Assembly: GCA_913053665.1 (NCBI GenBank) | Contig: CAJXGR010000169.1 | Span: forward strand, 1-6,857 | Length of the DNA stretch: 6,857 nucleotides | Reading direction: 5' to 3' | Source: an uncultured Spirochaetia bacterium | GTDB taxonomy: Bacteria; Spirochaetota; UBA6919 | In this document: in pieces, positions 1 to 6,221 of the stretch | Numbering within the stretch: the first letter of the stretch is position 1 | Layout of the letters: every line of letters starts with the position of its first letter | Notes under the pieces: generated by a model | Databases searched by the model: none | The model's input: only the letters and a program-made list of their open reading frames with translations | Told to the model about the DNA's origin: nothing | Position numbers and translations under genes: made by a program

Positions 1-114
1 CTGAACAGACAGACGCTGTTCTACCCCTCCACCAACCTGAAACACATAAAGAGCCTTACTTTTAATGGCAAAACGGAATGGAGAGCTTTCTATAACTCTT
101 TAGCAATGCCATAA
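1..114 (+). CDS. Possible 3' end of an unidentified gene (partial)
   Basis: Plus frame 1 is open from the window edge for 37 codons and ends in TAA at 112-114. The codons look ordinary for this window. The last part of the peptide (SLTFNGKTEWRAFYNSLAMP) vaguely resembles the short L-x-x-x-x-EW-x-x-Y-x-S-x-x-x-P units found beside some phage-type integrases, but the stretch is too short to identify. A 37-codon open frame also occurs fairly often by chance. Plus frame 3 (ending at 65) and a minus frame are open over part of the same bases, so even the coding strand is uncertain. Confidence 0.25.
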   Translation: MNRQTLFYPSTNLKHIKSLTFNGKTEWRAFYNSLAMP

Positions 115-151
115 AAAGTATTTGGATTAGAAGCAAACAGGTCTCTAAGCT

Positions 152-172
152 GGGTGAAGCCTAACTCCACCC
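152..172 (-). terminator. Stem-loop downstream of the yjfB-like gene
   Basis: Read on the minus strand, GGGTGGAG pairs with CTTCACCC around a 5-nt TTAGG loop, giving an 8-bp stem with one G-U pair. It starts 10 nt after the stop of the minus-strand gene at 183-377. On the plus strand the wobble becomes an A-C mismatch, so the hairpin is better formed in the minus-strand transcript, as expected if it ends or protects that mRNA. No run of U follows, so it is not a classical intrinsic terminator. Confidence 0.4.
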
Positions 173-182
173 GTTAATACTA

Positions 183-377
183 TCAGACACGAACGTCTAT
201 AAGATGGTTAGATTGAATCGAGCGTTGCTGGATTTGACTGATGATTTGAGCGTTTTTCTCAATCAAATCCATAGCAAGATTTTGCCTGGTTTCCATCGCT
301 TTTCTTAGTACACTTACCTGTGCCTGATCATGAATCCCTAGTTGATTCATGGATGTTGAAGCCTCAACGATACCCAT
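183..377 (-). CDS. YjfB-family putative motility protein
   Basis: This 64-residue protein resembles the small YjfB family (Pfam 'putative motility protein'), whose members are about 60 residues long and have no defined biochemical role. The visible match is the helical core around residues 20-41, VSVLRKAMETRQNLAMDLIE, where the family has a similar V-x-x-x-K-AM-[DE] stretch. There is no signal peptide or membrane segment, and the protein should be cytosolic and largely helical. The start is well supported: on the minus strand AGGAG lies 6 nt before the ATG. A sigma-28-like promoter sits just upstream, which agrees with a motility regulon. The gene is monocistronic as far as can be seen and divergent from the WD40 gene. 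The family call rests on pattern memory, not a search. Confidence 0.62.
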   Translation of the reverse strand: MGIVEASTSMNQLGIHDQAQVSVLRKAMETRQNLAMDLIEKNAQIISQIQQRSIQSNHLIDVRV

Positions 378-404
378 AGAAAACTCCTATAAAGAGATAG
401 GTAT

Positions 405-432
405 TTATCGTCATAAAGAGCATTTCACTTTA
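405..432 (-). promoter_or_regulatory. Sigma-28 (FliA/SigD-type) promoter of the yjfB-like gene
   Basis: On the minus strand, TAAAGTGA (432 to 425) is followed after 12 nt by GACGATAA (412 to 405). The flagellar sigma consensus is TAAA, about 15 nt, then GCCGATAA; here it is TAAA-N16-GACGATAA, with seven of eight -10 bases matching. Transcription would begin near 398, leaving a leader of about 20 nt that contains the AGGAG ribosome site. The downstream gene being a putative motility protein makes the assignment more credible. Confidence 0.6.
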
Positions 433-448
433 ATATCAGTAAAATGAT

Positions 449-477
449 TTGACAGCTATCGAAAATAGTGTTACTAT
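449..477 (+). promoter_or_regulatory. Sigma-70 extended -10 promoter of the WD40 operon
   Basis: A perfect TTGACA -35 (449-454), a 17-nt spacer and TACTAT -10 (472-477) precede the WD40 gene. TG at 469-470 one base before the -10 gives an extended -10 (TGTTACTAT). Predicted initiation is near 484, about 22 nt before the ATG at 507. This rules out an overlapping 66-codon frame that would begin at 449 inside the promoter. Confidence 0.7.
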
Positions 478-506
478 TGTGTCCTTTACAATATTCAGGG
501 TAGATC

Positions 507-2738
507 ATGAGCCAGTTCTCCAAAATATTCCACTCTATTCAACTCGGTTTATTGAAGACTCTCCTATTCGTGCTATTCATCATTATTCCAGGCATTTTCT
601 TTTTCTACACAAGCATAGAGGCCAAGCCATCCATATCCAGAGGAAATAGTGCCCTACGTGTGTTCAATAAATCCAATAGTCAATACTTAATATCTTTTAA
701 AATAAGTCCTTTACCCATACAAAACGTGTTGTTCACACCCGATGGACAAAAGCTTGTGATCTCCGGAAAAGATGGGATCGTACGCCTCCTGGAATGGCAA
801 ACAGGTAATGTAATCTCCATGAAGGAGCATAGAGGGTATGTACGAAGTATTCAGATGGATTCTAGCGGTTCCTTAGTGGTAAGTGGAGGCCAAGATGGCG
901 ACCTTTTCCTTTGGGACATAGATCATAATGAAACACGTCTTTTATTTACCCACTCACTCCCGATAACAGTAGTCGCGATCAGTCCTGATGGCGAATGGGC
1001 GGCCAGCTGTGGTGAAGACAGGCGATTGATATTATGTCATATTAAAACGGGTGAAGTGAGGCGTCTTAAAGAGAACTATGACCAGTTTTGGGCCTTGGCC
1101 TTTAGTCCGGATAGCCGTTTTCTAGCCGCTGGAGGGGATGATAAAAGGGTTCGCATCTGGAATCTGCACGATGAAAAGGTCCGTGTCATGCCAGGATTAA
1201 CGGGTGGGGTGAACTCCATTGACTTTAGCAGTGATGGAAAGCGAATCGTGAGTGGGCGAAATGACGGCTCCGTAAGAATCTGGGATATTGAAACAAATAA
1301 GGTCATCAAAAAGACCTGGCATGATAGGCCGGTCAGTCATGTGATATTTAGTAAAGACGGTCGATACGTGGTGAGCGGAGCCTGGGATAATAAAGTCATC
1401 CTCTGGGACACCAAAACGGATCAGGCAAGGACTATGGAAGCTCACTCATCCTATATAGCACGTGTGGCCATTTCAAAGGATAATCGTTTTATCTTTAGCG
1501 GAAGCCATGATCATCAACTTAGAATCTGGGATCAGCAAAGGAATGAGGTGACACCTGTCTATTCCCATGATGATGGGATTTTATCGATTGCCAACCATCC
1601 GGAGTCTGGAATGGTGGCTAGTGCCGGAGAAGACGGGTCTGTCAAACTATTTCACATTGGGGATTACCAAAACCTGGTCAAAGAACGTCAAAAGAAGCTC
1701 ATGACAATGACACGTGTTCAACCTGTCCGTAAACTCCTTCCTGAAATTAGAATCCAAAAGCTCAAAGCCTATAGCAAGGCTGTATTATCCCTTCAGTTCA
1801 GCCCTAAGGGTGATGTCTTTGCCACAGGGGGTATCCATCCATATCTCAGACTATACAATGTTAAAAGTAAGAAGTTTAAGAACTTAACCAAACATACTCA
1901 TGGTATTGTCTCTCTTACCTTTAGTTCTAACGGTCGCTATATTGTAACAGCCGGCCTGGATCATCGTATTAAAATGTGGGATACCCAAAAGCATGTTATG
2001 AAGGAAATTGGCCAGCATAAGGGTTTCATAAGTCAAGTCAGTATAAGTCCTGATGGGAGTATTGTGGCCAGTGGTGGGGAGGATCGTAACGTCCATCTAT
2101 GGTATCTCACAAAATCCAATAATATTACTCATAAGATATTGACTGGACACCGTGGAGTCATCAATACTATAAGATTTAGCAGTTCAGGACGCTATCTGAT
2201 CACGGGCAGTTCGGACAATACCGTTCGAGTATGGGATATGGAAACAGATCAGGTGAAAAAGATGACAGGTCACACGAGTTCAGTGAACCAGGTGATCATG
2301 ACCAAAGATGAACGCTTTGTAATCAGCGGGGGTAGTGACAATAGAATCATCCTGTGGGACATGAAAACAGACCATATTAAGGTTTTATACGCCCATCAAG
2401 GCTCGATCCAGACACTTTATTTAAGCGATGATCAGAAATGGCTTGTGTCAGGAGGCTCTGACTGGAATGTGATCTTGTACTCGCTCAAGACAAGTAAGCT
2501 CTATACAATGAAAGAGCATAACGGGACGATCCTGTCGGTACTCTATCTGCCTGTTAGACATTTGGTGATCACTAGTGGCGCCGACAACCAGGTGATCTTG
2601 TGGGATCCGATAAACAATAGAAGAAAGGTTCTAATCAAATATACAAGTCCTATACTTGCCTTATCTAAGGGCCCAAAAGGGAATAAGATTGCCGCCGCCT
2701 GTAAAGACGGATCAGTCCTTCTATTTGAGATTAAATGA
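507..2738 (+). CDS. Membrane-anchored protein with sixteen WD40 repeats
   Basis: This 743-residue protein opens with a short basic stretch and a strongly hydrophobic segment (about residues 13-37), which is either a signal anchor or a signal peptide cleaved near IEA-39. I count sixteen beta-propeller blades of about 40 residues, with the usual SxDG, SGGxD and W-D/[LIV]W ends. Eight run from about 61 to 385 and eight from about 419 to 743, separated by a basic linker (about 386-418, containing KERQKK). Two stacked eight-bladed propellers is the simplest reading. WD40 domains are binding platforms without catalysis, and I see no enzymatic domain. Given the N-terminal segment, the propellers should lie in the periplasm or at the outer face of the inner membrane. 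The ATG at 507 has a weak AGGG site (497-500) and lies just behind a good promoter. The stop is one base from the next gene's start, implying co-transcription. Ligand unknown. Confidence 0.93.
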   Translation: MSQFSKIFHSIQLGLLKTLLFVLFIIIPGIFFFYTSIEAKPSISRGNSALRVFNKSNSQYLISFKISPLPIQNVLFTPDGQKLVISGKDGIVRLLEWQTGNVISMKEHRGYVRSIQMDSSGSLVVSGGQDGDLFLWDIDHNETRLLFTHSLPITVVAISPDGEWAASCGEDRRLILCHIKTGEVRRLKENYDQFWALAFSPDSRFLAAGGDDKRVRIWNLHDEKVRVMPGLTGGVNSIDFSSDGKRIVSGRNDGSVRIWDIETNKVIKKTWHDRPVSHVIFSKDGRYVVSGAWDNKVILWDTKTDQARTMEAHSSYIARVAISKDNRFIFSGSHDHQLRIWDQQRNEVTPVYSHDDGILSIANHPESGMVASAGEDGSVKLFHIGDYQNLVKERQKKLMTMTRVQPVRKLLPEIRIQKLKAYSKAVLSLQFSPKGDVFATGGIHPYLRLYNVKSKKFKNLTKHTHGIVSLTFSSNGRYIVTAGLDHRIKMWDTQKHVMKEIGQHKGFISQVSISPDGSIVASGGEDRNVHLWYLTKSNNITHKILTGHRGVINTIRFSSSGRYLITGSSDNTVRVWDMETDQVKKMTGHTSSVNQVIMTKDERFVISGGSDNRIILWDMKTDHIKVLYAHQGSIQTLYLSDDQKWLVSGGSDWNVILYSLKTSKLYTMKEHNGTILSVLYLPVRHLVITSGADNQVILWDPINNRRKVLIKYTSPILALSKGPKGNKIAAACKDGSVLLFEIK

Positions 2739-2739
2739 C

Positions 2740-3861
2740 ATGGCAAAAGACCCATTGATCTATAAAACAGCTTGGCAGGATGAGTTTTACGAGGCTAAGT
2801 TGAAGCATTTCACACAACTTGTCAATGATGCCCTGGATAGTAGGGTCTTCCCCGGTTTAGACGTTCTTATGTTCAGGGGTAAAGAGGTCTTATACAGGGA
2901 AGTGTTTGGTCACAAGGAGCTTAAGCCGCAAAAGACTCGCCTTCTGATGAACAGCATTTTTGATGTGGCCTCTATGACAAAGGCAATGATAACCGGTCCT
3001 CTTATTATGATCCTATTGGAACAGGGTAAACTAAACCTCTCTACTCCTATTTCCTCTTATTTCCAGGAGTTCGCCACAGATGATAAAAAAGACATCACTA
3101 TAAAGCATTTACTCACCCATAGTTCGGGACTTCCCGATTGGCATAATCTCCATGAGAACATGGCATCCATAGAGGAGGCCAAAAAGACTCTTCTGACCCT
3201 GGATCTTGAATATCCGGTGGGCACGAAAGCCCTTTACAGCTGTATGGGATTCATTATCCTCAAACTGATCATTGAACGGATCTGTGGTAAATCCATTGAT
3301 GAAGTGGCCAATGATTGGCTTCTAAAGCCTTTGGCTATGAATGATAGTTGTTTTAACCCTCCTAAAGAGCTTTGGGGGCGTATTCCTGCAACGGGAGATT
3401 GTAGCTGGAGGAACCGTATCATTACGGGAGAAGTTCATGATGAGAACTCCTGTTTCTTCAATGGCCTGGGGGGGAATGCAGGACTTTTTTCCACGGCTCA
3501 TGATGTGGCTGTTTTCTCCAATATGCTTTTGAATAAAGGCTTGTGGAATGGCACAAGGATATTAAGTCCAGCCAGTATCAAATTGATGATTGAAAACCAT
3601 ACGAATCCTGTTGTACCTAGAGGCCTGGCATTTAATCTGCAGGATAGGGACTATGACCCAGGGGGGGAGCTATTTGGAGAAGGTTCATTTGGTCATACCG
3701 GTTTTACGGGGACATCCTTCTGGATAGATCCTGACCGCTCTTTGGGGATTATCCTGTTGACCAATCGTGTTCATATTAGCTATAGGGGGAACATTCCAGA
3801 AATGAAAAGCTTTAGAATGAGGGCTCATAACATACTTTTATCAGCCCTCAAGAAACAATAG
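2740..3861 (+). CDS. PF00144 serine hydrolase (beta-lactamase / esterase fold)
   Basis: This 373-residue protein has the layout of PF00144 enzymes, which include class C beta-lactamases, DD-peptidases and esterases acting through an acyl-serine. Visible motifs are S78-M-T-K81 (nucleophile and base), HLLTHSSGLPDW (123-134), Y166-S-C168 in place of the usual Y-x-N or Y-S-D, GNAGLFSTA (245-253), and H319-T-G-F-T-G-T-S-F-W-I-D-P as the third (KTG-like) element. There is no signal peptide, so it should be cytosolic, which argues against a secreted penicillin-binding role and for an esterase or small-peptide/amide hydrolase; the substrate cannot be read. The ATG at 2740 is chosen because it follows the WD40 stop by one base with GAGA about 10 nt upstream. 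A longer frame from a TTG at 2656 would overlap the WD40 gene by 83 bases and adds no family-like sequence. Confidence 0.9.
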   Translation: MAKDPLIYKTAWQDEFYEAKLKHFTQLVNDALDSRVFPGLDVLMFRGKEVLYREVFGHKELKPQKTRLLMNSIFDVASMTKAMITGPLIMILLEQGKLNLSTPISSYFQEFATDDKKDITIKHLLTHSSGLPDWHNLHENMASIEEAKKTLLTLDLEYPVGTKALYSCMGFIILKLIIERICGKSIDEVANDWLLKPLAMNDSCFNPPKELWGRIPATGDCSWRNRIITGEVHDENSCFFNGLGGNAGLFSTAHDVAVFSNMLLNKGLWNGTRILSPASIKLMIENHTNPVVPRGLAFNLQDRDYDPGGELFGEGSFGHTGFTGTSFWIDPDRSLGIILLTNRVHISYRGNIPEMKSFRMRAHNILLSALKKQ

Positions 3862-3939
3862 GCTGGGAGAGGTCATCCAAGACCCATAGGATCATGAAAA
3901 ACAATATCTGACCAACCTATCCATTTTGTAAGCCAAAGT

Positions 3940-4464
3940 TTACTTTCCCTTGAAAGTCGCGATATAATGATGAATGGCTTTAACATCGTCTTCACTGACT
4001 CTTCCTTTAAAGGGAACCATAGCTGTTCCTTTAACTCCTTCAAGAATACATTTCTTAAACTCAGAGTCACTAAGACTTGCCATGTGAGGTAAAGATGGAA
4101 AAGGCTTTGTTTCCATTCCACTCTTTGCATCATGGCATCCGGTACAACCATTGGCTCTGAATAGCTTTTTACCTTTTTTAGTGCTCACAGTTGTTTTTTC
4201 AGAGCCTTTTTTCATGGCCTCATCTTTTTTTGCAGTCTCGCCACATGGATTAGCCATTTTTGTGGTCTCGCCACATGGATTAGCCACTTTTGTAGTCTTA
4301 CCTGGAGTGGTTACTTTTGCAGTCTCACCACATGGATTAGCCACTTTTTCAGTCTTACATGGATTAGCTTTTCCTTGTTTCTTATTCCCTCCCTTTGACC
4401 CATTACAACTTGTTATCGCAAGAGCCAGAACTCCAAAGAGAATCATTAAATAGTGTTTATTCAT
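3940..4464 (-). CDS. Lipoprotein c-type cytochrome with NPC-repeat linker
   Basis: This 174-residue protein starts with a lipoprotein signal: a hydrophobic stretch (7-18) and lipobox I-T-S-C20, so it should be lipid-anchored outside the inner membrane. Residues 31-80 form a repetitive linker of K/V/M-ANPCGET-type units carrying C36, C45, C64 and C74. The C-terminal part (about 94-174) is a class I cytochrome c domain with heme-binding C107-T-G-C110-H111, a likely distal ligand M149 in GTAMVPF, and the closing helix DDVKAIHHYIATFKGK. The likely role is periplasmic electron transfer, with no partner gene visible. The start at 4464 is chosen over one 13 codons upstream because GGAGG lies 6 nt before it and the signal peptide begins there. 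The gene converges with the hydrolase gene (78-bp gap, no convincing terminator) and diverges from the RqcH gene. Confidence 0.9.
   Translation of the reverse strand: MNKHYLMILFGVLALAITSCNGSKGGNKKQGKANPCKTEKVANPCGETAKVTTPGKTTKVANPCGETTKMANPCGETAKKDEAMKKGSEKTTVSTKKGKKLFRANGCTGCHDAKSGMETKPFPSLPHMASLSDSEFKKCILEGVKGTAMVPFKGRVSEDDVKAIHHYIATFKGK
4231..4375 (-). repeat. In-frame ~30-bp tandem repeats encoding ANPCGET units
   Basis: About five tandem units lie inside the cytochrome gene. Three are 30 bp and closely similar (4231-4260, 4261-4290, 4318-4347), sharing the plus-strand block ccacatggattagcca. The unit at 4291-4317 is 27 bp and diverged (VTTPGKTTK, with Cys lost). A shortened unit begins at 4348. 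All lengths are multiples of three, so the reading frame survives expansion or contraction. The encoded unit is K-[VM]-ANPCGE-T-[AT]. Confidence 0.85.
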
Positions 4465-4666
4465 AAAAACCTCCGTATTATGGTTATCTATTTGCCGAAA
4501 CATGAATAAAAGGTTATTTTCAATTCAAATCCCAACAATAAAGTTTGATCGCACAAAGATAACATATTTTTCCCATTTTCATAGTGATTTCCTGTATATT
4601 TGCATTTTTTTACTTATTTTTAAAGTCCAATTATTGCGATGGATTTAGTAAAACTCAGGATCAAAG
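4465..4666. other. AT-rich divergent intergenic region
   Basis: These 202 bases separate the divergent cytochrome and RqcH genes and should hold both promoters. They are rich in A/T runs, and I cannot single out a convincing -35/-10 pair on either strand. TAAAGTTT at 4539-4546 matches a flagellar -35 exactly, but the nearest GATAA lies 3 nt too close for a sigma-28 promoter. Ribosome sites are clear at both ends: GGAGG for the cytochrome and AGGA (4657-4660) for RqcH. Confidence 0.5.
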
Positions 4667-6127
4667 ATGTCTTTAAACCATTTGGAACTCTCTAAAATCG
4701 TCACCGAGTTAAATAGTATCATCGTATCGAGTCGTATTGAAGAAATAACCGAAATCACCAGGTCTTCTTTTATCTTTAAACTCTATCAAAAGAAAGAATA
4801 CCATTTGTTAATTAATCTGGACAGGCAAGTTATGAGATTACACCTTACACAAAGGCGATGGAAAGGGCAAAAGACTCCCTCCGCTTTTTTGGCCTATCTC
4901 AGGAAGCATCTTCGGGGCGGTATTCTTGAAGGAATAAAGATATTAAACGAAGATCGGCTGGTGGAAATCACTATTAAAAATAATGATCAAACTTTCTATC
5001 TGATCATTGAGATGATAGAACGTCGAGAAGATATATTGGTTCTCGATTCGGATAGAAATGTTCTTTATACACTGAAGCCAAAGGATCACGATGATCTAAT
5101 CCATAAGCCGTACCATCCGCCCGAACCAAGAAAATATACTGGTTCACTGACTATCCCGGAAGACCCTGATAAACTCTTCAATCAGTCTGTTGAAGAACAT
5201 TATGATAAGTTGGTCGAAGAACTTGGCTACCAAAAGACTCTCTCCAAATTGATCTCTGGTCTAAAGCGGGCTCTTAAAAATAGTGAGAAAGCTTTCAGCA
5301 ATCTTGTGAAGCAGCAGAAGGACTGTGACAGATGGGAAGACTGGCAGCAGAAAGGAGAGTTATTAAAAAGCCAACTTCACAAGGTCAAAAAGGGGGATGA
5401 GATAATCATGGTACAAAACTACTTTGACTCACCATTTAACGAGATTTCCATCCGTCTTGATCCGCTTAAAAGCCCTTCTGATAATATTGCGGCTTATTTC
5501 AAGAAAGCCAGGAAGTTAAAAAGCGGTTTGAACCACGTGAATGAGAAGCTTACTACTGCCAAGTCTCACTGTGACAGGCTGAATATACTCTACACCACCG
5601 CTCAAGGAATCTCTGGGCCTGAGGAATTAAAAGGTTATCTTCATATAAATAAGGATGAGAGGGAAGTGAATCGATCCATATCGGAAAAGGTAAAGGGTCA
5701 AAAGCAGAATAAGGGTCCATCACTACCCTATCAGCAGTACTATTCAGCTAAAAACAAGGTGATCTATGTGGGAAAAACAAGCCGTGACAACGACCGGCTC
5801 ACCTTCTCGGTAGCAAGAGGAAATGATCTCTGGCTCCATGTCAGAGATTATCCAGGATCCCATATCGTTGTTCCGCTCAGGAAAGATGAAGTCATTGATG
5901 AAGAAAGTCTATTGGATGCGGCTAATTTAGCATTGAATTACAGCAAAGCCAAGGGTCACCAAGAAGGTGAGGTGATGTATACCAAGCGAAAATACCTCTC
6001 AAAAAGGAAGAACGCATCACCTGGTGAAGTTCAAGTTTCTGAATATAAGAGTATTTATATTAAAATGGATACTGTGAGGCTCAAAGAAATTAAAGAGCGA
6101 TCCAAATTGCTGAATAATAAATATTGA
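4667..6127 (+). CDS. rqcH: RqcH/NEMF-family (NFACT) ribosome quality control protein, short form
   Basis: This 486-residue protein belongs to the NFACT family. Bacterial RqcH binds stalled 50S-peptidyl-tRNA complexes and recruits alanyl-tRNA to add C-terminal alanine tails that mark nascent chains for proteolysis. NFACT-N spans about 1-155 and keeps LRKHLRGG (78-85) and E95-D96-R97, equivalent to the Asp-Arg pair (D97/R98) that B. subtilis RqcH needs for tailing. A coiled-coil middle domain follows (about 172-320) with KGELLKSQLHKVKKGDE (229-245) and SIRLDPLKSPSDN. NFACT-R is at about 355-470, with VGKTSRDND, GNDLWLHVRDYPGSH (385-399), AANLALNYSKAK and SPGEV. B. subtilis RqcH is about 570 residues; the shortfall falls where its helix-hairpin-helix region would be. 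The ATG has AGGA 6 nt upstream. The protein should be cytosolic and ribosome-associated. Confidence 0.9.
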   Translation: MSLNHLELSKIVTELNSIIVSSRIEEITEITRSSFIFKLYQKKEYHLLINLDRQVMRLHLTQRRWKGQKTPSAFLAYLRKHLRGGILEGIKILNEDRLVEITIKNNDQTFYLIIEMIERREDILVLDSDRNVLYTLKPKDHDDLIHKPYHPPEPRKYTGSLTIPEDPDKLFNQSVEEHYDKLVEELGYQKTLSKLISGLKRALKNSEKAFSNLVKQQKDCDRWEDWQQKGELLKSQLHKVKKGDEIIMVQNYFDSPFNEISIRLDPLKSPSDNIAAYFKKARKLKSGLNHVNEKLTTAKSHCDRLNILYTTAQGISGPEELKGYLHINKDEREVNRSISEKVKGQKQNKGPSLPYQQYYSAKNKVIYVGKTSRDNDRLTFSVARGNDLWLHVRDYPGSHIVVPLRKDEVIDEESLLDAANLALNYSKAKGHQEGEVMYTKRKYLSKRKNASPGEVQVSEYKSIYIKMDTVRLKEIKERSKLLNNKY

Positions 6128-6221
6128 CTTGTCACGTCCTAAAAAAAATTGAATAATAAAGTACAGTTTCTCTTTTTCTTTGACCGAATATTAAGTAAAT
6201 TATCATTATCAGGGTAGCATT
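6128..6221. other. Intergenic gap between RqcH and the TPR-like gene
   Basis: A 94-base AT-rich gap with an A8 run at 6141-6148 and no stem-loop, so read-through from the RqcH gene is possible. TTGACC (6180-6185) followed after 18 nt by CATTAT (6204-6209) looks like a sigma-70 promoter. However, it would start transcription at or past the ribosome site (AGGG, 6211-6214), so I do not call it a promoter for the next gene. Confidence 0.35.

Noticed and set aside
449..649. 66-codon plus-strand open frame
   Set aside because: Its start lies inside the -35 of the WD40 promoter and most of it overlaps the WD40 gene in another frame.
1076..2096. Several minus-strand open frames (1076-1309, 1197-1445, 1884-2096)
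   Set aside because: They are antisense shadows of the WD40 repeats, whose repeated codons keep the opposite strand open; there are no ribosome sites or recognisable products.
2656..2739. N-terminal extension of the hydrolase from a TTG
   Set aside because: It overlaps the WD40 gene, encodes no family-like or signal sequence, and a normally placed ATG follows at 2740.
3862..3939. Bidirectional terminator between the convergent hydrolase and cytochrome genes
   Set aside because: Only 4-bp stems (for example GGTC/GACC at 3871-3884) could be found and none is followed by a T tract.
4231..4375. CRISPR-like array
   Set aside because: The units are contiguous, about 30 bp with no spacers, and encode a repeated peptide in frame.
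4151..4453. 100-codon plus-strand frame across the cytochrome gene
   Set aside because: It is the antisense of the in-frame NPC repeats; the minus strand has the lipobox, CxxCH motif and strong ribosome site.
4539..4562. Sigma-28 promoter for the RqcH gene
   Set aside because: The -35 TAAAGTTT is perfect, but the GATAA element is 3 nt too close and lacks the preceding GCC.
4639..4695. 18-codon open frame (MDLVKLRIKDVFKPFGTL) overlapping the RqcH start
   Set aside because: It has no ribosome site and overlaps a well-supported start; this is probably chance, though a regulatory leader peptide cannot be excluded.
6209..6217. Nine-base match TCAGGGTAG shared with 495-503, both just before start codons
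   Set aside because: It is most simply two weak AGGG ribosome sites with chance flanking identity; two copies are too few to claim a regulatory motif.
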